In this document: positions 46,128 through 56,445 of the stretch, one piece after another
How the letters are laid out: every line of letters begins with the position of its first letter
How positions within the stretch are numbered: the first letter of the stretch is position 1
Source of the DNA: Allochromatium warmingii
GTDB lineage: Bacteria > Pseudomonadota > Gammaproteobacteria > Chromatiales > Chromatiaceae
Assembly: GCF_900107145.1 (NCBI RefSeq)
Contig: NZ_FNOW01000008.1
Span: 26,689-90,688, forward strand
Direction: 5' to 3'
DNA: 64,000 bases
Program-made: the position numbers and the translations under genes
The notes under the pieces: generated by a model
Told to the model about the DNA's origin: nothing
The model's input: only the letters and a program-made list of their open reading frames with translations
Database searches by the model: none

Positions 46128-46490
46128 TTAGACAGCAACGCTTTTGCGCAGGTCTTCGCTGACTTCGCTCAGGTTCTTCTCGACCCAAACGCGGTAGTCG
46201 TCACGCGCTTCGCCGAAAAACTGCATCCCAGCTTTGCTCTCGGCCATAACGCGCTCGCTGAGTTCTTTGGTTGCTTCAACCTGACCCTTGAACAGGTCGT
46301 TGTAGCCTTTGGACTCAGTGGCCAGCTTCATCAGGCGCATACTGTGATCCATGTACAGGTTCATCGCGTCCATCTGGCGAGCGGCCAGCTTCTCGAACAG
46401 ACGCACGTTCAGCTCACCAAAGCTGGTCATGCGCTCAACGTTCTTGTTCGTCCACTCGTTGACGGTCTTGAGGCTGTCGGTGGTGTTCAT
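46128..46490 (-). CDS. phaP: Phasin family protein
   Basis: From the ATG at 46490, with GGAGA 8 bases upstream, the protein is 120 residues. It starts MNTTDSLKTVNEWTNKNVER, and MTSFGELNVRLFEKLAARQM and YNDLFKGQVEATKELSERVM mark an amphipathic helical phasin that coats polyhydroxyalkanoate granules. It lies directly before phaB. No synthase gene is in the window. The longer frame to 46541 is unlikely. Confidence 0.9.
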   Translation of the reverse strand: MNTTDSLKTVNEWTNKNVERMTSFGELNVRLFEKLAARQMDAMNLYMDHSMRLMKLATESKGYNDLFKGQVEATKELSERVMAESKAGMQFFGEARDDYRVWVEKNLSEVSEDLRKSVAV

Positions 46491-46510
46491 GTTTGTCGTC
46501 TCCGGAAGGT

Positions 46511-46541
46511 TTGTGCAGTGCAGCAATGTTGCGATGCACAA
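46511..46541. promoter_or_regulatory. Inverted repeat over the phaP promoter, possible PhaR operator
   Basis: TTGTGCA (46511-46517) and TGCACAA (46535-46541) form a 7-bp inverted repeat separated by 17 TGC-rich bases. One arm overlaps the -10 element of phaP. PhaR repressors of phasin genes prefer TGCA-rich sites, but the exact site is inferred. Confidence 0.4.
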
Positions 46542-46566
46542 TAATTCCGCGACTCGCTGCCGTCAA
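46538..46566 (-). promoter_or_regulatory. Sigma-70-type promoter of phaP
   Basis: On the minus strand TTGACG (46566-46561) and TATTGT (46543-46538) are separated by 17 bp, about 50 bases before the phaP ATG. The 328-bp gap between phaP and the hoxF-like gene otherwise holds no gene. Confidence 0.65.
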
Positions 46567-46818
46567 GACTAATTTTGGCAATGTTTAGTATTGGAAAGCG
46601 GTGCGTGATGTGATGCCACTGCTAATCTAGCTGATAGCTCTCAAACCACCAACATTCGCAGACAGGCAACTTATATGCATGATTGATATGCTGTTTGATC
46701 TTTAACAAATAAGAGTAAAGCCAAAACGCTAACATCTCCGCCCTAAGCAGCAAGTTTTACGCGCAACAGATCATTCCCCACTTCTCGGCCGTCGAACATT
46801 CAAAGTGGATCATCCCCT

Positions 46819-48468
46819 ATGCACCTCGAAGACCTCGCCGAACAAGCCGCGCACTATCGCGCCGAAGCCGCACACATCAAACGCGAAGTGCGCGTCTGTG
46901 TTGCGGCCAGTTGTCAATCTTCCGGCTCGCTGCCGGTGCTCGCTGCGCTCCAATCCGCCTGTGACAGTCAGGGCACTGGCGCTTGCGCAGTCAAGGGCGT
47001 CGGCTGCATGGGGCTGTGTTCCGCTGGGCCGCTGGTTGCGGTGGCTGATGCGGACTGCGGATTAAACGACGCCGTGCTTTATCGCGATGTGACGCCCGCC
47101 GATGCGCCCGAGATTCTGGCCAGCGTCTGCGGTGCGCCGGTCGAGCGGTTGCGCTGTCCGACCGATCAGCCGTTTTTTAGCCGACAACAGCGCATCGTGC
47201 TCGAACATTCAGGCGTGATCGACCCAGAGAGTTTGCGCGGCTATATCGCCGTCGGCGGTTATGCGGCGCTGATTCAGGCGCTCACCGAGCTGACGCCCGC
47301 CGAGGTGTTGCGCGAAGTGACCACCAGCGGTCTGCGTGGACGCGGCGGCGGTGGCTATCCGACCGGCCTCAAATGGTCAACCATTGCCAAGATGCCGCCC
47401 GGTCAAAAATATGTTGTCTGTAATGCCGACGAGGGCGATCCGGGCGCATTCATGGATCGTGCCGTGCTCGAATCTGACCCGCATCGCGTGCTTGAAGGTA
47501 TGGCGATTGCCGCCTATGCGGTCGGCGCAAGCAAAGGCTATGTCTATGTCCGTGCCGAATATCCGTTAGCGGTCGAGCGGCTCGAATTGGCAATTCGCAA
47601 AGCCAAACGCGCCGGCTTTCTCGGAGCCAAGATCGCCGACACCCAGTTTGCATTTGAAATCGAAATTCGTCTCGGCGCGGGCGCATTTGTGTGCGGCGAG
47701 GAAACCGCGCTCATGGCTTCGATTGAAGGGCTACGCGGCCAGCCGCGCCCACGTCCACCCTATCCGGCTGAATCCGGTCTCTGGGGGTGTCCAACGCTGA
47801 TTAACAATGTCGAGACCTTTGCCAATATCGCGCCGATCATCCGCAACGGCGGCGACTGGTTTGCGTCAATTGGTACTGAGGGATCCAAGGGGACAAAGGT
47901 TTTTGCGCTCGCTGGCAAGATCAACAACACCGGCTTGATTGAAGTGCCGATGGGCACGCCACTGCGCGAGATCATCGAGATCATCGGCGGCGGCATTCCT
48001 GACGGCAAAGGTTTCAAAGCGGTGCAGACCGGCGGCCCGTCCGGTGGCTGTATCCCAGAAGCCCATCTGGATATTCCAGTTGATTACGACAGCCTCAAAA
48101 CGCTCGGCACCATCATGGGATCCGGCGGCATGATCGTGATGGATGAAACCGCGTGCATGGTCGATGTGGCGCGCTTTTTTATGGAATTTTGCATGAGCGA
48201 ATCTTGCGGCAAGTGCATTCCCTGTCGCGCTGGCACTTGGCAGTTGCATGGCTTGCTCGACACGCTCACCAAAGGTCAGGGCACAGCGGCTGATCTGGCG
48301 CTTTTAGAGGAACTGTGCGAAGTGGTGCAAGCGACCAGTCTCTGTGGTTTGGGTCAGACTGCGCCCAATCCGGTGCTGAGTACGCTCAGATATTTTAGGG
48401 ATGAATACACAGCGAAGTTACGCACCCCATCAACCGCAATACCGCACCAAAATTATCCGTCCGAATAA
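46819..48468 (+). CDS. HoxF/NuoF-like NADH-binding diaphorase subunit, orphan
   Basis: The 549-residue protein has an N-terminal thioredoxin-like 2Fe-2S domain ([16 protein letters not shown], and [15 protein letters not shown]). A NuoF-like FMN/NADH region follows ([39 protein letters not shown]), and a 4Fe-4S site [14 protein letters not shown] with a final Cys in [12 protein letters not shown]. The layout is that of HoxF of NAD-linked hydrogenases, or of the beta subunit of NAD-dependent formate dehydrogenase. No hoxE, hoxU, hoxY, hoxH or fdh genes flank it, so its partner is unknown. It is divergent from phaP. Confidence 0.85.
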   Translation: MHLEDLAEQAAHYRAEAAHIKREVRVCVAASCQSSGSLPVLAALQSACDSQGTGACAVKGVGCMGLCSAGPLVAVADADCGLNDAVLYRDVTPADAPEILASVCGAPVERLRCPTDQPFFSRQQRIVLEHSGVIDPESLRGYIAVGGYAALIQALTELTPAEVLREVTTSGLRGRGGGGYPTGLKWSTIAKMPPGQKYVVCNADEGDPGAFMDRAVLESDPHRVLEGMAIAAYAVGASKGYVYVRAEYPLAVERLELAIRKAKRAGFLGAKIADTQFAFEIEIRLGAGAFVCGEETALMASIEGLRGQPRPRPPYPAESGLWGCPTLINNVETFANIAPIIRNGGDWFASIGTEGSKGTKVFALAGKINNTGLIEVPMGTPLREIIEIIGGGIPDGKGFKAVQTGGPSGGCIPEAHLDIPVDYDSLKTLGTIMGSGGMIVMDETACMVDVARFFMEFCMSESCGKCIPCRAGTWQLHGLLDTLTKGQGTAADLALLEELCEVVQATSLCGLGQTAPNPVLSTLRYFRDEYTAKLRTPSTAIPHQNYPSE

Positions 48469-48541
48469 GCATTGATGCTATGCTAATTGTGATCCAGCAC
48501 CGATCATAAAACTTATGCTGCTTTTAATGGGAGAGCTTGAA

Positions 48542-49072
48542 ATGAAAAAAATGGGCCAAAATACACATTCACATGCAACAGGGCGAGCGCAGTATGTCAA
48601 TCATCATCGCCAGCTTAATGATGATTATGATGCTTTATCATTGACTTTGACGGAAGATGCAGCGTCTGGTCTGATCTATCTGATCGAAGAAGAAAAAATG
48701 GCCAGAGATCTGTACGATGCTTTTGCCGAGCAGACCGGAAGTCTCATTTTTGAGCGTATTTCTGACTCCGAACAGCAGCACCTAGATGCGCTGTTAATGG
48801 TGGCTGATGCGGCGGGGATTGATGTCCCTGAGCTTTTAGAACAGCCGGGGACATTTCACAATCCAACCATTCAAAATCTATACAACACGCTTTTAGAGCA
48901 AGGCAGTGTTTCATTTGCCGAGGCTATAGCTGTTGGGATCGCAGTGGAAGAAACCGACATCTACGATTTACAACAGCTTCTGCCAGAAACTGAAATCAGC
49001 TTGCTCGGCGTGGTCTATAGTAATTTATTAGCTGGATCACAGAATCATCTAGCGGCATTTGAATCATTTTAG
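48542..49072 (+). CDS. DUF2202 ferritin-like protein
   Basis: From the ATG at 48542, with GGGAG about 8 bases upstream, the protein is 176 residues. It contains GLIYLIEEEKMARDLYDAFA, and SDSEQQHLDALLMVADAAGI followed by VGIAVEETDIYDLQQLLP. The spaced EE...ExxH motifs are those of a four-helix ferritin-like fold that binds a di-iron centre. The function of this family is not established. Confidence 0.8.
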   Translation: MKKMGQNTHSHATGRAQYVNHHRQLNDDYDALSLTLTEDAASGLIYLIEEEKMARDLYDAFAEQTGSLIFERISDSEQQHLDALLMVADAAGIDVPELLEQPGTFHNPTIQNLYNTLLEQGSVSFAEAIAVGIAVEETDIYDLQQLLPETEISLLGVVYSNLLAGSQNHLAAFESF

Positions 49073-49141
49073 GGTCGCATGTAACACACCGATGCTGAGT
49101 TTGAATCAAGCGGCTGTGCTTGTCGGGTAGCTAGAGATCGA

Positions 49142-52100
49142 ATGAAACTCCTCGAACTGCATCTCCTCGCCTACGGCCCATTCACGGATCGCCGCATTGA
49201 TCTCAGCGCCGGTGAACACGGGCTGCATGTCATCTGGGGCCGCAATGAAGCCGGCAAAAGTTCGGCACTGCGCGGCCTCAAAGCCTTGCTCTATGGCATA
49301 CCGGAGCGCACCGCCGATAGCTTTTTGCACGCAAATGCCGATCTGCGCATTGGCGGCCGTTTGCGCGATCTGCACGGGCAAGAACGGCTCTACTATCGGC
49401 GCAAAGGTCGCCGCAACACCCTGCTCGACGGCAGCGGTCAGCCGCTGGCCGATGAGAGCTTGCACGAGCTGCTGCACGGCGTTGATGCGGCGCTCTTTGA
49501 GCGGCTGTTTGGTCTCGATTACGACGCGCTGGTCAGTGGTGGCGAAAGTTTGCTCGCCGAGCATGGCCGCGAAGCCGAAGCCCTGTTCGGCAGTGCGCTG
49601 GGCCGCGCTCGTATTCAGAATGTTCTCGGCGATCTCGACCGCGAGGCCGCCGAACGCTTCGCCCCGCGTGCGCATAAACCGCTGGTCAATGCGCAGTTGA
49701 GCCAACTGACCGAATTGCAGCGCCAACTGCGCGAAGCCTCGCTCTCGGCGCGGCAGTGGGATGAAGCGCGGCAAGAAGGTGAGCGCCTGCATGCTGAACT
49801 CGCCGAGATCGAATCCCAGCTTGCCGCCGCCACTGCCCGCCGCTACACCCTTGAACGCTTGCGTCGCACCCTGCCCGGCTTGGCGCGTCGCGCCCGCTTG
49901 CTCGAACAGCTTGCCCAGCTTGCGGACGCGCCCTGTCTGCCGGACGATTTCGGTGCTCGCTGTGATAATGCCGACGATCAGCGCCGCCTGTTGCGCGAGC
50001 GCCAGCGCACCGCCCGCGCTCGGCTGGCCGATCTGCGCCAGCAGGCCAATGCCGAAACCCTCTCCGATGCGCTGCTGGCGCAGGGTGAGGCCATCGACGC
50101 CCTGCGCGAGCGCCTCGGCAGTCATCGCAAAGCGGCGCATGATCGCCCGAATCTGGTCGCCACTGCCAAAGCCCAGCGCACGCTTGCGGCACAACGGCTG
50201 GACGTGATTCGGCCCGGACTGGCGCTCGATGATGCGGAATTTCTCCGCCCGCTGCTGGATCGCCGCCGTCAAGTCACGGAACTGGGTGGACATCGTGAAG
50301 CGGTTGAAACTGCTGTGGTCACGGCGCAGGCGCATCTTGCTGATACCGAACAGGCGTTGAGCGATCTGTGCGCCGCGCAAGCTGCCAGCGCCGAGACGAA
50401 ATCGCTGGATCTCGAAGACTTAGAACGCGCTGTGCAAGCTGCGCAACGCGCTGGTGATCTCGACCGTGCGATTCTCGATACCGAAGCGCGTCTGCGTCTG
50501 CACACTGAACGCGGGGCACGCGATCTCGCCACCCTCGGACGCTGGCGCGGCACGCTCACCAACTTCTACCGTGCGGCCTTGCCGAGTGAAGCGACCCTGC
50601 GCCGCTATGCTGCCGAAGCGCAGGCGCTCGATGAGACGCAGCGGCGTTTGACCGAACAACACAGCGCCACTGCTGCCGACTGCCGTCAGCTTGAGCAGAG
50701 CTTGCGGGCGCTGCATCTGGCCGGTGCGGTGCCGAGTGAAGCCGATCTCGGGCAAGCGCGGGCGCATCGTGAACGCGGCTGGCAACTGGTGCGCCGTCAC
50801 TGGCTCGGCGGTGCGACTGAAGCAGCGACCGACGCCGCCGCGCACTATGTTCCGGGTACGCCGCTGCCAGAAGCCTTTGAGCACGCGATGACCCACGCAG
50901 ATGCGCTCGCCGACCGCTTGCGGCGCGAGAGTCAGCGTGTGCATGAACAGGCTACCGCTCAAGCGGCGTTAGAGAGTCGCACCCAAGCACGCGCCGCGCT
51001 GGAAGCGGAATTAGCGGCGCTGAATCTGCGCCGTCAAACGCTGGAGATGGACTGGCAGACGCTCTGGACACCCTGTGGCATTGAGCCGTTACCGCCGCAC
51101 GAGATGCTTGACTGGCTCACCCGCGCCCAGCGGCTGCAAGAACGCGCCAGCACCGAGGATGAGCTACAGCAGACCCTAAACAGTCAGCGCCTCGAACGCG
51201 CCCACCATCTGCATACCCTTTGCCGACAATTAGGCGTGCCGGTCACTGCCGACCAACGCCTCGCGCCGGTACTCGATCAAGCTGAAGCGGCGCTCCGCGC
51301 TGGTCGCCGCGCTGCCGAACACCGCCGCACCCTCAACGAACAGCGCACCACCCTTGAACAGCAGCGCCGCCGACTCGAACGCGCACTCCAACAGGCCCGC
51401 GCCGACCGCACTGCATGGCAAACGCGCTGGGCGACGCTGACGGCGGAACTCGGTTTTTCTGCCACCGCGACGCCAGCGGACATCTCCGACGATCTCGACA
51501 GTTTGGCGAGCGTGCTCAAGCGATTAGATGAAATTCGCAGTCTCGATGCGCGGGTGCAGGGCATCGACCGCGACGCCCGCCAATTCAGCGCCGACACCCG
51601 TGCGCTGCTCGAACAGCTTGCGCCAGATTTGCTCACCGCCTCGGTTGAGGTCGCCGTGCCGCAGTTGCATCAACGGCTGATTCAACAGCGCGAAGCCCGC
51701 AGTCGCCGTGATGCGCTCCGCGCTCAAGCCGATCAAACGCACATCGACCTCAGCGCCACCGAAGCGGCATTGCAGACCACCGAAGAAACCCTAGCCGAAC
51801 TCTGTCGGCTTGCCGCGTGCGCCGATCCCGATGAACTGCCCGCTGCGCTCGAACGCGCCCGCGAACGGGTGCGGCTTAGTGACGAACTGCGCCGCGTTGA
51901 AGCGGAATTGATGGCCAGCGGCGATGGTCTCGATCTGGCGGCGCTCGCAGCCGAAGCGCAGGGCGTGGATGCCGAAGCCGTCGCGCAGGAACGGCTGGCG
52001 CTCAGTCGTCAGATTGAACAGGAATTACAACCGCGTCATGCCGATGCCCTCGAACGGCGCATTCACGCCGAGCGCGATTTCAGCGCCATGACTGGCAGCG

Positions 52101-52651
52101 ATGATGCCGCCGTGCTCGCTGAAGAGATCGAACGACTGCGGGCCAGTCTGCGCCATCACACCGAACACTATGTGCGGTTACGACTGGCAGCGCGACTGCT
52201 GCGCGAGGCGATTGAGCAGTTTCGTCGTCAGCACCGCGACCCGATCTTAACCCGCACCAGCGCCTATTTTGCGCCGCTGACCTGCGGCAGTTTTGCAGCG
52301 GTCGAGAGCGATTTTGACGACGCCGATCAGCCGATTTTGGTCGGCGTGCGCACCAGCGGCGAGCGCGTGCGCGTCGAGGCGATGAGCACCGGCACCCGCG
52401 ATCAACTTTATCTGGCACTGCGGCTGGCGCATCTCGACCGCCATCTCGACAGCGCCCCGCCGCTGCCGTTTGTGGTCGATGATATTTTGATCCAGTTTGA
52501 TGATGATCGCGCCCGCGCCACGCTCGCGGTCTTTGCTGCGCTGGCGGCCAAAACACAGGTGATTGTTTTTACCCATCATCAGCGCGTGGTCGAGCAAGCG
52601 CAGGCACTGCCCGAAGCCGAGCGGCAGGTGTTTATCCATGCATTAGCGTAA
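49142..52651 (+). CDS. YhaN-like SMC/Rad50-type ATPase
   Basis: The 1169-residue protein opens MKLLELHLLAYGPFTDRRID and has Walker A in IWGRNEAGKSSALRGLKALL. Very long coiled coils (about residues 170-1010) follow, with Walker B and the D-loop in LPFVVDDILIQFDDDRARAT and VIVFTHHQRV near the end. This matches YhaN, the ATPase partner of a SbcD/YhaO-like nuclease in DNA end processing. No nuclease gene precedes or follows it here. Long frames on the opposite strand are composition artefacts. Confidence 0.88.
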   Translation: MKLLELHLLAYGPFTDRRIDLSAGEHGLHVIWGRNEAGKSSALRGLKALLYGIPERTADSFLHANADLRIGGRLRDLHGQERLYYRRKGRRNTLLDGSGQPLADESLHELLHGVDAALFERLFGLDYDALVSGGESLLAEHGREAEALFGSALGRARIQNVLGDLDREAAERFAPRAHKPLVNAQLSQLTELQRQLREASLSARQWDEARQEGERLHAELAEIESQLAAATARRYTLERLRRTLPGLARRARLLEQLAQLADAPCLPDDFGARCDNADDQRRLLRERQRTARARLADLRQQANAETLSDALLAQGEAIDALRERLGSHRKAAHDRPNLVATAKAQRTLAAQRLDVIRPGLALDDAEFLRPLLDRRRQVTELGGHREAVETAVVTAQAHLADTEQALSDLCAAQAASAETKSLDLEDLERAVQAAQRAGDLDRAILDTEARLRLHTERGARDLATLGRWRGTLTNFYRAALPSEATLRRYAAEAQALDETQRRLTEQHSATAADCRQLEQSLRALHLAGAVPSEADLGQARAHRERGWQLVRRHWLGGATEAATDAAAHYVPGTPLPEAFEHAMTHADALADRLRRESQRVHEQATAQAALESRTQARAALEAELAALNLRRQTLEMDWQTLWTPCGIEPLPPHEMLDWLTRAQRLQERASTEDELQQTLNSQRLERAHHLHTLCRQLGVPVTADQRLAPVLDQAEAALRAGRRAAEHRRTLNEQRTTLEQQRRRLERALQQARADRTAWQTRWATLTAELGFSATATPADISDDLDSLASVLKRLDEIRSLDARVQGIDRDARQFSADTRALLEQLAPDLLTASVEVAVPQLHQRLIQQREARSRRDALRAQADQTHIDLSATEAALQTTEETLAELCRLAACADPDELPAALERARERVRLSDELRRVEAELMASGDGLDLAALAAEAQGVDAEAVAQERLALSRQIEQELQPRHADALERRIHAERDFSAMTGSDDAAVLAEEIERLRASLRHHTEHYVRLRLAARLLREAIEQFRRQHRDPILTRTSAYFAPLTCGSFAAVESDFDDADQPILVGVRTSGERVRVEAMSTGTRDQLYLALRLAHLDRHLDSAPPLPFVVDDILIQFDDDRARATLAVFAALAAKTQVIVFTHHQRVVEQAQALPEAERQVFIHALA

Positions 52652-52745
52652 ATTCACGCGCAGTGATCCAATTTCGATCAGCGGTTTTTGCGTGCGCGTC
52701 TGGTATAAGATTTGCGCTAATTCAGGGAATTGAGGATGTTTTTGT

Positions 52746-55214
52746 ATGGCGCAGCGACCACAGCGACTTCGCGCAATCCAGATCCGCCTTACGCTCGTAC
52801 TCACCGCCTGCCTACTGCTTGCCAGCGGCCCGCTGCCCGCCGATCCCCCCACCCTGCGCGTCATCGGCGACGAAAACTACCCGCCCTATCTCTTTCTCAA
52901 TGCTAACGGTCAGGCCGACGGCTTTCTCGTCGATCTGTGGCAGCTTTGGGAGCGCAAAACCGGCGTTCACGTCGAGCTAATCGCGACCCAATGGGATGAC
53001 GCCCAACGCCGTCTGCTCAATGGTCAGGCCGATGTGATTGAAAACATCTTCAAAACTCCGGGCCGTGAACCGCTCTATGATTTTTCTGCGCCCTATGCCG
53101 ATTTGCCGGTCGCTATTTATCGCGATGTGTCTATCGGTGGTCTAACTAATTTGGACACATTACGCGGGTTTCAGGTCGGTGTCATGCAGGGCGATGCCTG
53201 CATTGAACATCTCAAACAGCACGGCATTGACTCGCTGATTTTTTATCCGAATTACACCCAACTCATTCAGGGCGCATTAGCCCAAGATATTAAAGTTTTT
53301 TGTCTCGACGAACATCCGGCGAATTTTTATCTCTATCGCCAACACGCACACCATCAATTCGTCAAAGCCTTTGAACTCTATCACGGTCAATTTCATCGTG
53401 CCGTGCGCAAAGGCAATCTCGAAATTCTGCGCTTAGTCGAACGCGGCATGGCGGCAATTTCTGCCGATGAATTAGCCGCGCTGCGCCATAAATGGCTCAC
53501 TGAGCCAATCAATTATCAGCATTATATCGGTATTGCGCTCGCGGCATTGGGGCTGTTGGCCTGTGCATTAGCGGTTTTGGGATTTTGGGTGTATACCCTG
53601 AGGCGAGCGGTTGCCGTGCGCACCGAAGCCTATGCCCGCAGTGAACAGCGATTTCGCCGCTTATTTGAATACAGCAAACAGGCGGTAACGCTGATTGAAG
53701 ACGGCTATTTTGTCGATGCCAATCAAGCCACGCTGTCGATGCTCCGGCTCGACAGTATTGACCAATTACGCGGACTCAAGCCCTCGGATATTTCACCAGC
53801 GTATCAACCCGACGGTCATAAAAGCACCGAAAAAGAGCGCCACTTGCTGCAAGAGGCGCTGGAAGTCGGGTCGATTCGTTTTGAATGGGAACATATCCGC
53901 GCCGATGGCGAACATTTTTTTGCTGATGTCTTGCTGACACCGATGCAATTTGATTCCTGTCAGCAAATTCATGTTGTCTGGCAGGATATTACCGAAAAGA
54001 AACGCGCTGAAGCCGAATTAGCGCGTTATCAGCGTGAACTCGAATCATTGGTCGAACAGCGTACCGCTGAATTACGCCAGACGAATGAACGGCTCACCCA
54101 CACGCAATTTGCGATGGATCGCGTCGGCATTGGTATCGCTTGGAATAGCGCCGACACTGGACGCTTTATTTACGCCAATGATGAAACCTGCCGCCAACTG
54201 GGTTATGAACTCAACGAATTGTTGGACTTAACAGTAAGCGACATCAATCACGAATTTCCGCCTGCGGCATTGCGTGATGTTGCTGCCAGTTTGCGCGGCG
54301 GTACCAGCGGACTGCGGATTGAAACTCGGCATTGGCGCAAAGATGGTTCAATCTATCCGGTAGCGATTACGATTTATCTTCATCAATCTCCGGGTGAAGA
54401 ATGGTTTATTGCATTTTTTGAAGATATTACCGCCCGCAAGCTCGCTGAAGCGGAATTATTAAGCGCCAAAGAACAGGCTGAAGAAGCAACCCGCGCTAAA
54501 TCGAATTTTCTGGCCAATATGAGCCATGAAATCCGCACGCCGATGAATGCAATTATGGGCATGGCGCATCTGGCATTGCAGACCGAATTAGATAGCCGCC
54601 AGCGCAATTATATTGAAAAAGTGCATCGTTCAGCGGAAGCCTTGCTCGGCATTATTAACGATATTCTCGATTTTTCCAAAATCGAAGCGGGTAAGCTCGA
54701 TATTGAACAGATTGATTTTTGGCTAGAAGATGTGATGGATAATCTGGCCAATTTGGTTGGCCTGAAAGCGGAAGAAAAAGGCGTTGAGCTGTTATTTGAT
54801 TTGCGCCCCGAAATTCCCACGGCGCTGATTGGCGATCCACTGCGGCTGGGGCAGATTTTAATTAACCTCGGCAATAATGCGGTGAAATTTACTGAGCCGG
54901 GCGGGGAAATTCTCATCTCGGTGCAAGTGATTGATGCCGATAACGATTGGGTGCGACTGGGATTTAGCGTGCGTGATACCGGTATTGGCATGACAGCCGA
55001 GCAACAATTGCGGCTCTTTGAATCCTTTAGTCAAGCCGATATGTCCACCACGCGCAAATATGGCGGCACCGGTTTGGGATTGGCGATTTCTAAACGGCTG
55101 ACGGCGTTAATGGAGGGTGAAATTGGCGTTGAAAGCACCTTTGGTGTTGGCAGCACGTTCCGCTTTAGTGTGCGCTTTGGCCGTCAGCACGGCGTGACCG
55201 CACCTCGGATATAG
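52746..55214 (+). CDS. Sensor histidine kinase with periplasmic solute-binding-like domain
   Basis: The 822-residue protein has a signal peptide and an SBP_bac_3-type domain (about residues 35-250: [20 protein letters not shown]). One helix (about 258-285) and two PAS domains (about 300-425 and 445-570) lead to a HisKA domain with [14 protein letters not shown] (His594) and an HATPase with [18 protein letters not shown] and GGTGLGLAI. It ends right after the ATPase domain; kinases of this design usually continue with receiver and HPt domains. A decayed HPt fragment follows at 55318. The ligand is unknown; such sensors often bind amino acids or small acids. Confidence 0.92.
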   Translation: MAQRPQRLRAIQIRLTLVLTACLLLASGPLPADPPTLRVIGDENYPPYLFLNANGQADGFLVDLWQLWERKTGVHVELIATQWDDAQRRLLNGQADVIENIFKTPGREPLYDFSAPYADLPVAIYRDVSIGGLTNLDTLRGFQVGVMQGDACIEHLKQHGIDSLIFYPNYTQLIQGALAQDIKVFCLDEHPANFYLYRQHAHHQFVKAFELYHGQFHRAVRKGNLEILRLVERGMAAISADELAALRHKWLTEPINYQHYIGIALAALGLLACALAVLGFWVYTLRRAVAVRTEAYARSEQRFRRLFEYSKQAVTLIEDGYFVDANQATLSMLRLDSIDQLRGLKPSDISPAYQPDGHKSTEKERHLLQEALEVGSIRFEWEHIRADGEHFFADVLLTPMQFDSCQQIHVVWQDITEKKRAEAELARYQRELESLVEQRTAELRQTNERLTHTQFAMDRVGIGIAWNSADTGRFIYANDETCRQLGYELNELLDLTVSDINHEFPPAALRDVAASLRGGTSGLRIETRHWRKDGSIYPVAITIYLHQSPGEEWFIAFFEDITARKLAEAELLSAKEQAEEATRAKSNFLANMSHEIRTPMNAIMGMAHLALQTELDSRQRNYIEKVHRSAEALLGIINDILDFSKIEAGKLDIEQIDFWLEDVMDNLANLVGLKAEEKGVELLFDLRPEIPTALIGDPLRLGQILINLGNNAVKFTEPGGEILISVQVIDADNDWVRLGFSVRDTGIGMTAEQQLRLFESFSQADMSTTRKYGGTGLGLAISKRLTALMEGEIGVESTFGVGSTFRFSVRFGRQHGVTAPRI

Positions 55215-55317
55215 CCAGTGCGTGAACTGCTGCCGCTACGGGTTCGCCCGCACTGGCGTTAACGACGTGAACAGACTTATTCAGCTTCGTGTAATTTTGG
55301 ATAGGTTTTTATGAGCG

Positions 55318-55740
55318 GTGGCCGGTCATATCGGGGCGTATCTGGTGCAAGAACGGGCGCAGGCGTTAGAAACAGCCTGTCAAGCTGATACGTCGCGGGC
55401 ACGACTGGAGGCGCTGTTAGCCGAGATGGTCGCGCAACTTGAACCCGTGCTTTGTGGATTGCAGGCGCTCGATCCGCCCGCTGAATCCGCTGCGACTGCA
55501 ACCGAGGCGATGGCGCTGGATCGTCCGGCGCTTGAAGCCCTGTTGCTGCGAATGCAGGCGCTGCTTGAAGCAGGTGACACTGAGGTCAGTGATTGGTTGG
55601 CGGAACTCAGTGCGCTGGTGCGTGGCTCGCCAGTTGCCGATGCCTTGCCACCGCTGCAACAGGCGATTGATGAGTATGCGTTTGATGATGCCTTGACGCA
55701 GGTGCAGCGGTTGCGGGCGGCAATGAGCATGAAATTTTAG
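55318..55740 (+). pseudogene. Remnant of an HPt domain of a hybrid kinase
   Basis: The 140-codon frame begins VAGHIGAYLVQERAQALETA, the exact place where HPt domains have AHTLKGVAGNIGA. The phosphoacceptor His part is missing. The rest (QALDPPAESAATATEAMALD; ALPPLQQAIDEYAFDDALTQ) follows the C-terminal pattern of BvgS/TorS-type hybrid kinases. A stop codon lies two codons upstream of the GTG that would start it. It is probably the end of the upstream kinase, left by an internal deletion of the receiver domains. A small functional protein is possible but not shown. Confidence 0.75.
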
Positions 55741-55851
55741 TTGTTCAAAGTTCGATGATCGAAGATTTTATGGTCTACACTTCAATTGCGCTTGCACAAG
55801 ATAGCGTTTTGCAATCTTTTTTCCGACTGGTATCAGCGGCATCAATCAGCC

Positions 55852-56445
55852 ATGTCTTACAACGCTTTGTCAAAATATCGCTCCACGCACAGTGGCGTAA
55901 CGCTAGTTGAGTTGATGGTAACGATTGCGGTTGCCAGTATTCTGCTCACGGTTGCGGTGCCGAGTTTTCAGGATGCGATCCAGCGTAATCGTTTGACTTC
56001 AGCGACGAATAATTTTGTGGTGTCTATTCATTATGCGCGGACTGAGGCAATTAAGCGCGGACAGAATGTCACGCTTTGCAAAAGCAGTTCTGGGACAAGT
56101 TGTGCAACAGGGACGGGGACGTTTTGGGAAAACGGTTGGATTGCGTTTGTTGATACCGATGCAGATGGGACGCTCGATACAGGTGAAACGCTGTTACGTG
56201 CGTGGCCAAGTTTGCCAACTGGCTATACACTACGACCGAATAATAATTTCGCTAATTTCTTGCGATATAATCCTCGAGGTGAAGCCAACAATATTGGTAA
56301 CTTTGCGGTGTGTTATAACAATCAGCTTGTTGGCTCTAAAGTAGTTGTAATTACAAGACTACGGCCCTGGTTGGGAATGGATCAGGACGGCGACCGCATT
56401 CCAGAAAATAAAGACGGTGAAATTAGCTCATGTACCAATCCATAA
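55852..56445 (+). CDS. fimU: Type IV minor pilin / pseudopilin (FimU/GspH-like)
   Basis: The protein of 197 residues has the class III signal GVTLVELMVTIAVASILLTV, with the Glu at position 5 of the mature protein, then NRLTSATNNFVVSIHYARTE AIKRG, a FimT/FimU pattern, and a Cys-rich C-terminal half. It initiates the minor pilin set. The ATG at 55852 is chosen; a TTG at 55786 is possible. It overlaps pilV by 16 bp. Confidence 0.85.
   Translation: MSYNALSKYRSTHSGVTLVELMVTIAVASILLTVAVPSFQDAIQRNRLTSATNNFVVSIHYARTEAIKRGQNVTLCKSSSGTSCATGTGTFWENGWIAFVDTDADGTLDTGETLLRAWPSLPTGYTLRPNNNFANFLRYNPRGEANNIGNFAVCYNNQLVGSKVVVITRLRPWLGMDQDGDRIPENKDGEISSCTNP

Noticed and set aside
49106..50380. A 424-codon open frame on the minus strand across the start of the YhaN-like gene
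   Set aside because: It is antisense to a gene with clear ATPase motifs, has no family motifs, and is Gln/Ala-rich as expected from mirrored codon use in GC-rich DNA.
55214..55257. Inverted repeat after the sensor kinase as an insertion-sequence end or terminator
   Set aside because: There is no transposase, no target duplication and no T run, so it is only noted as part of the deletion scar.
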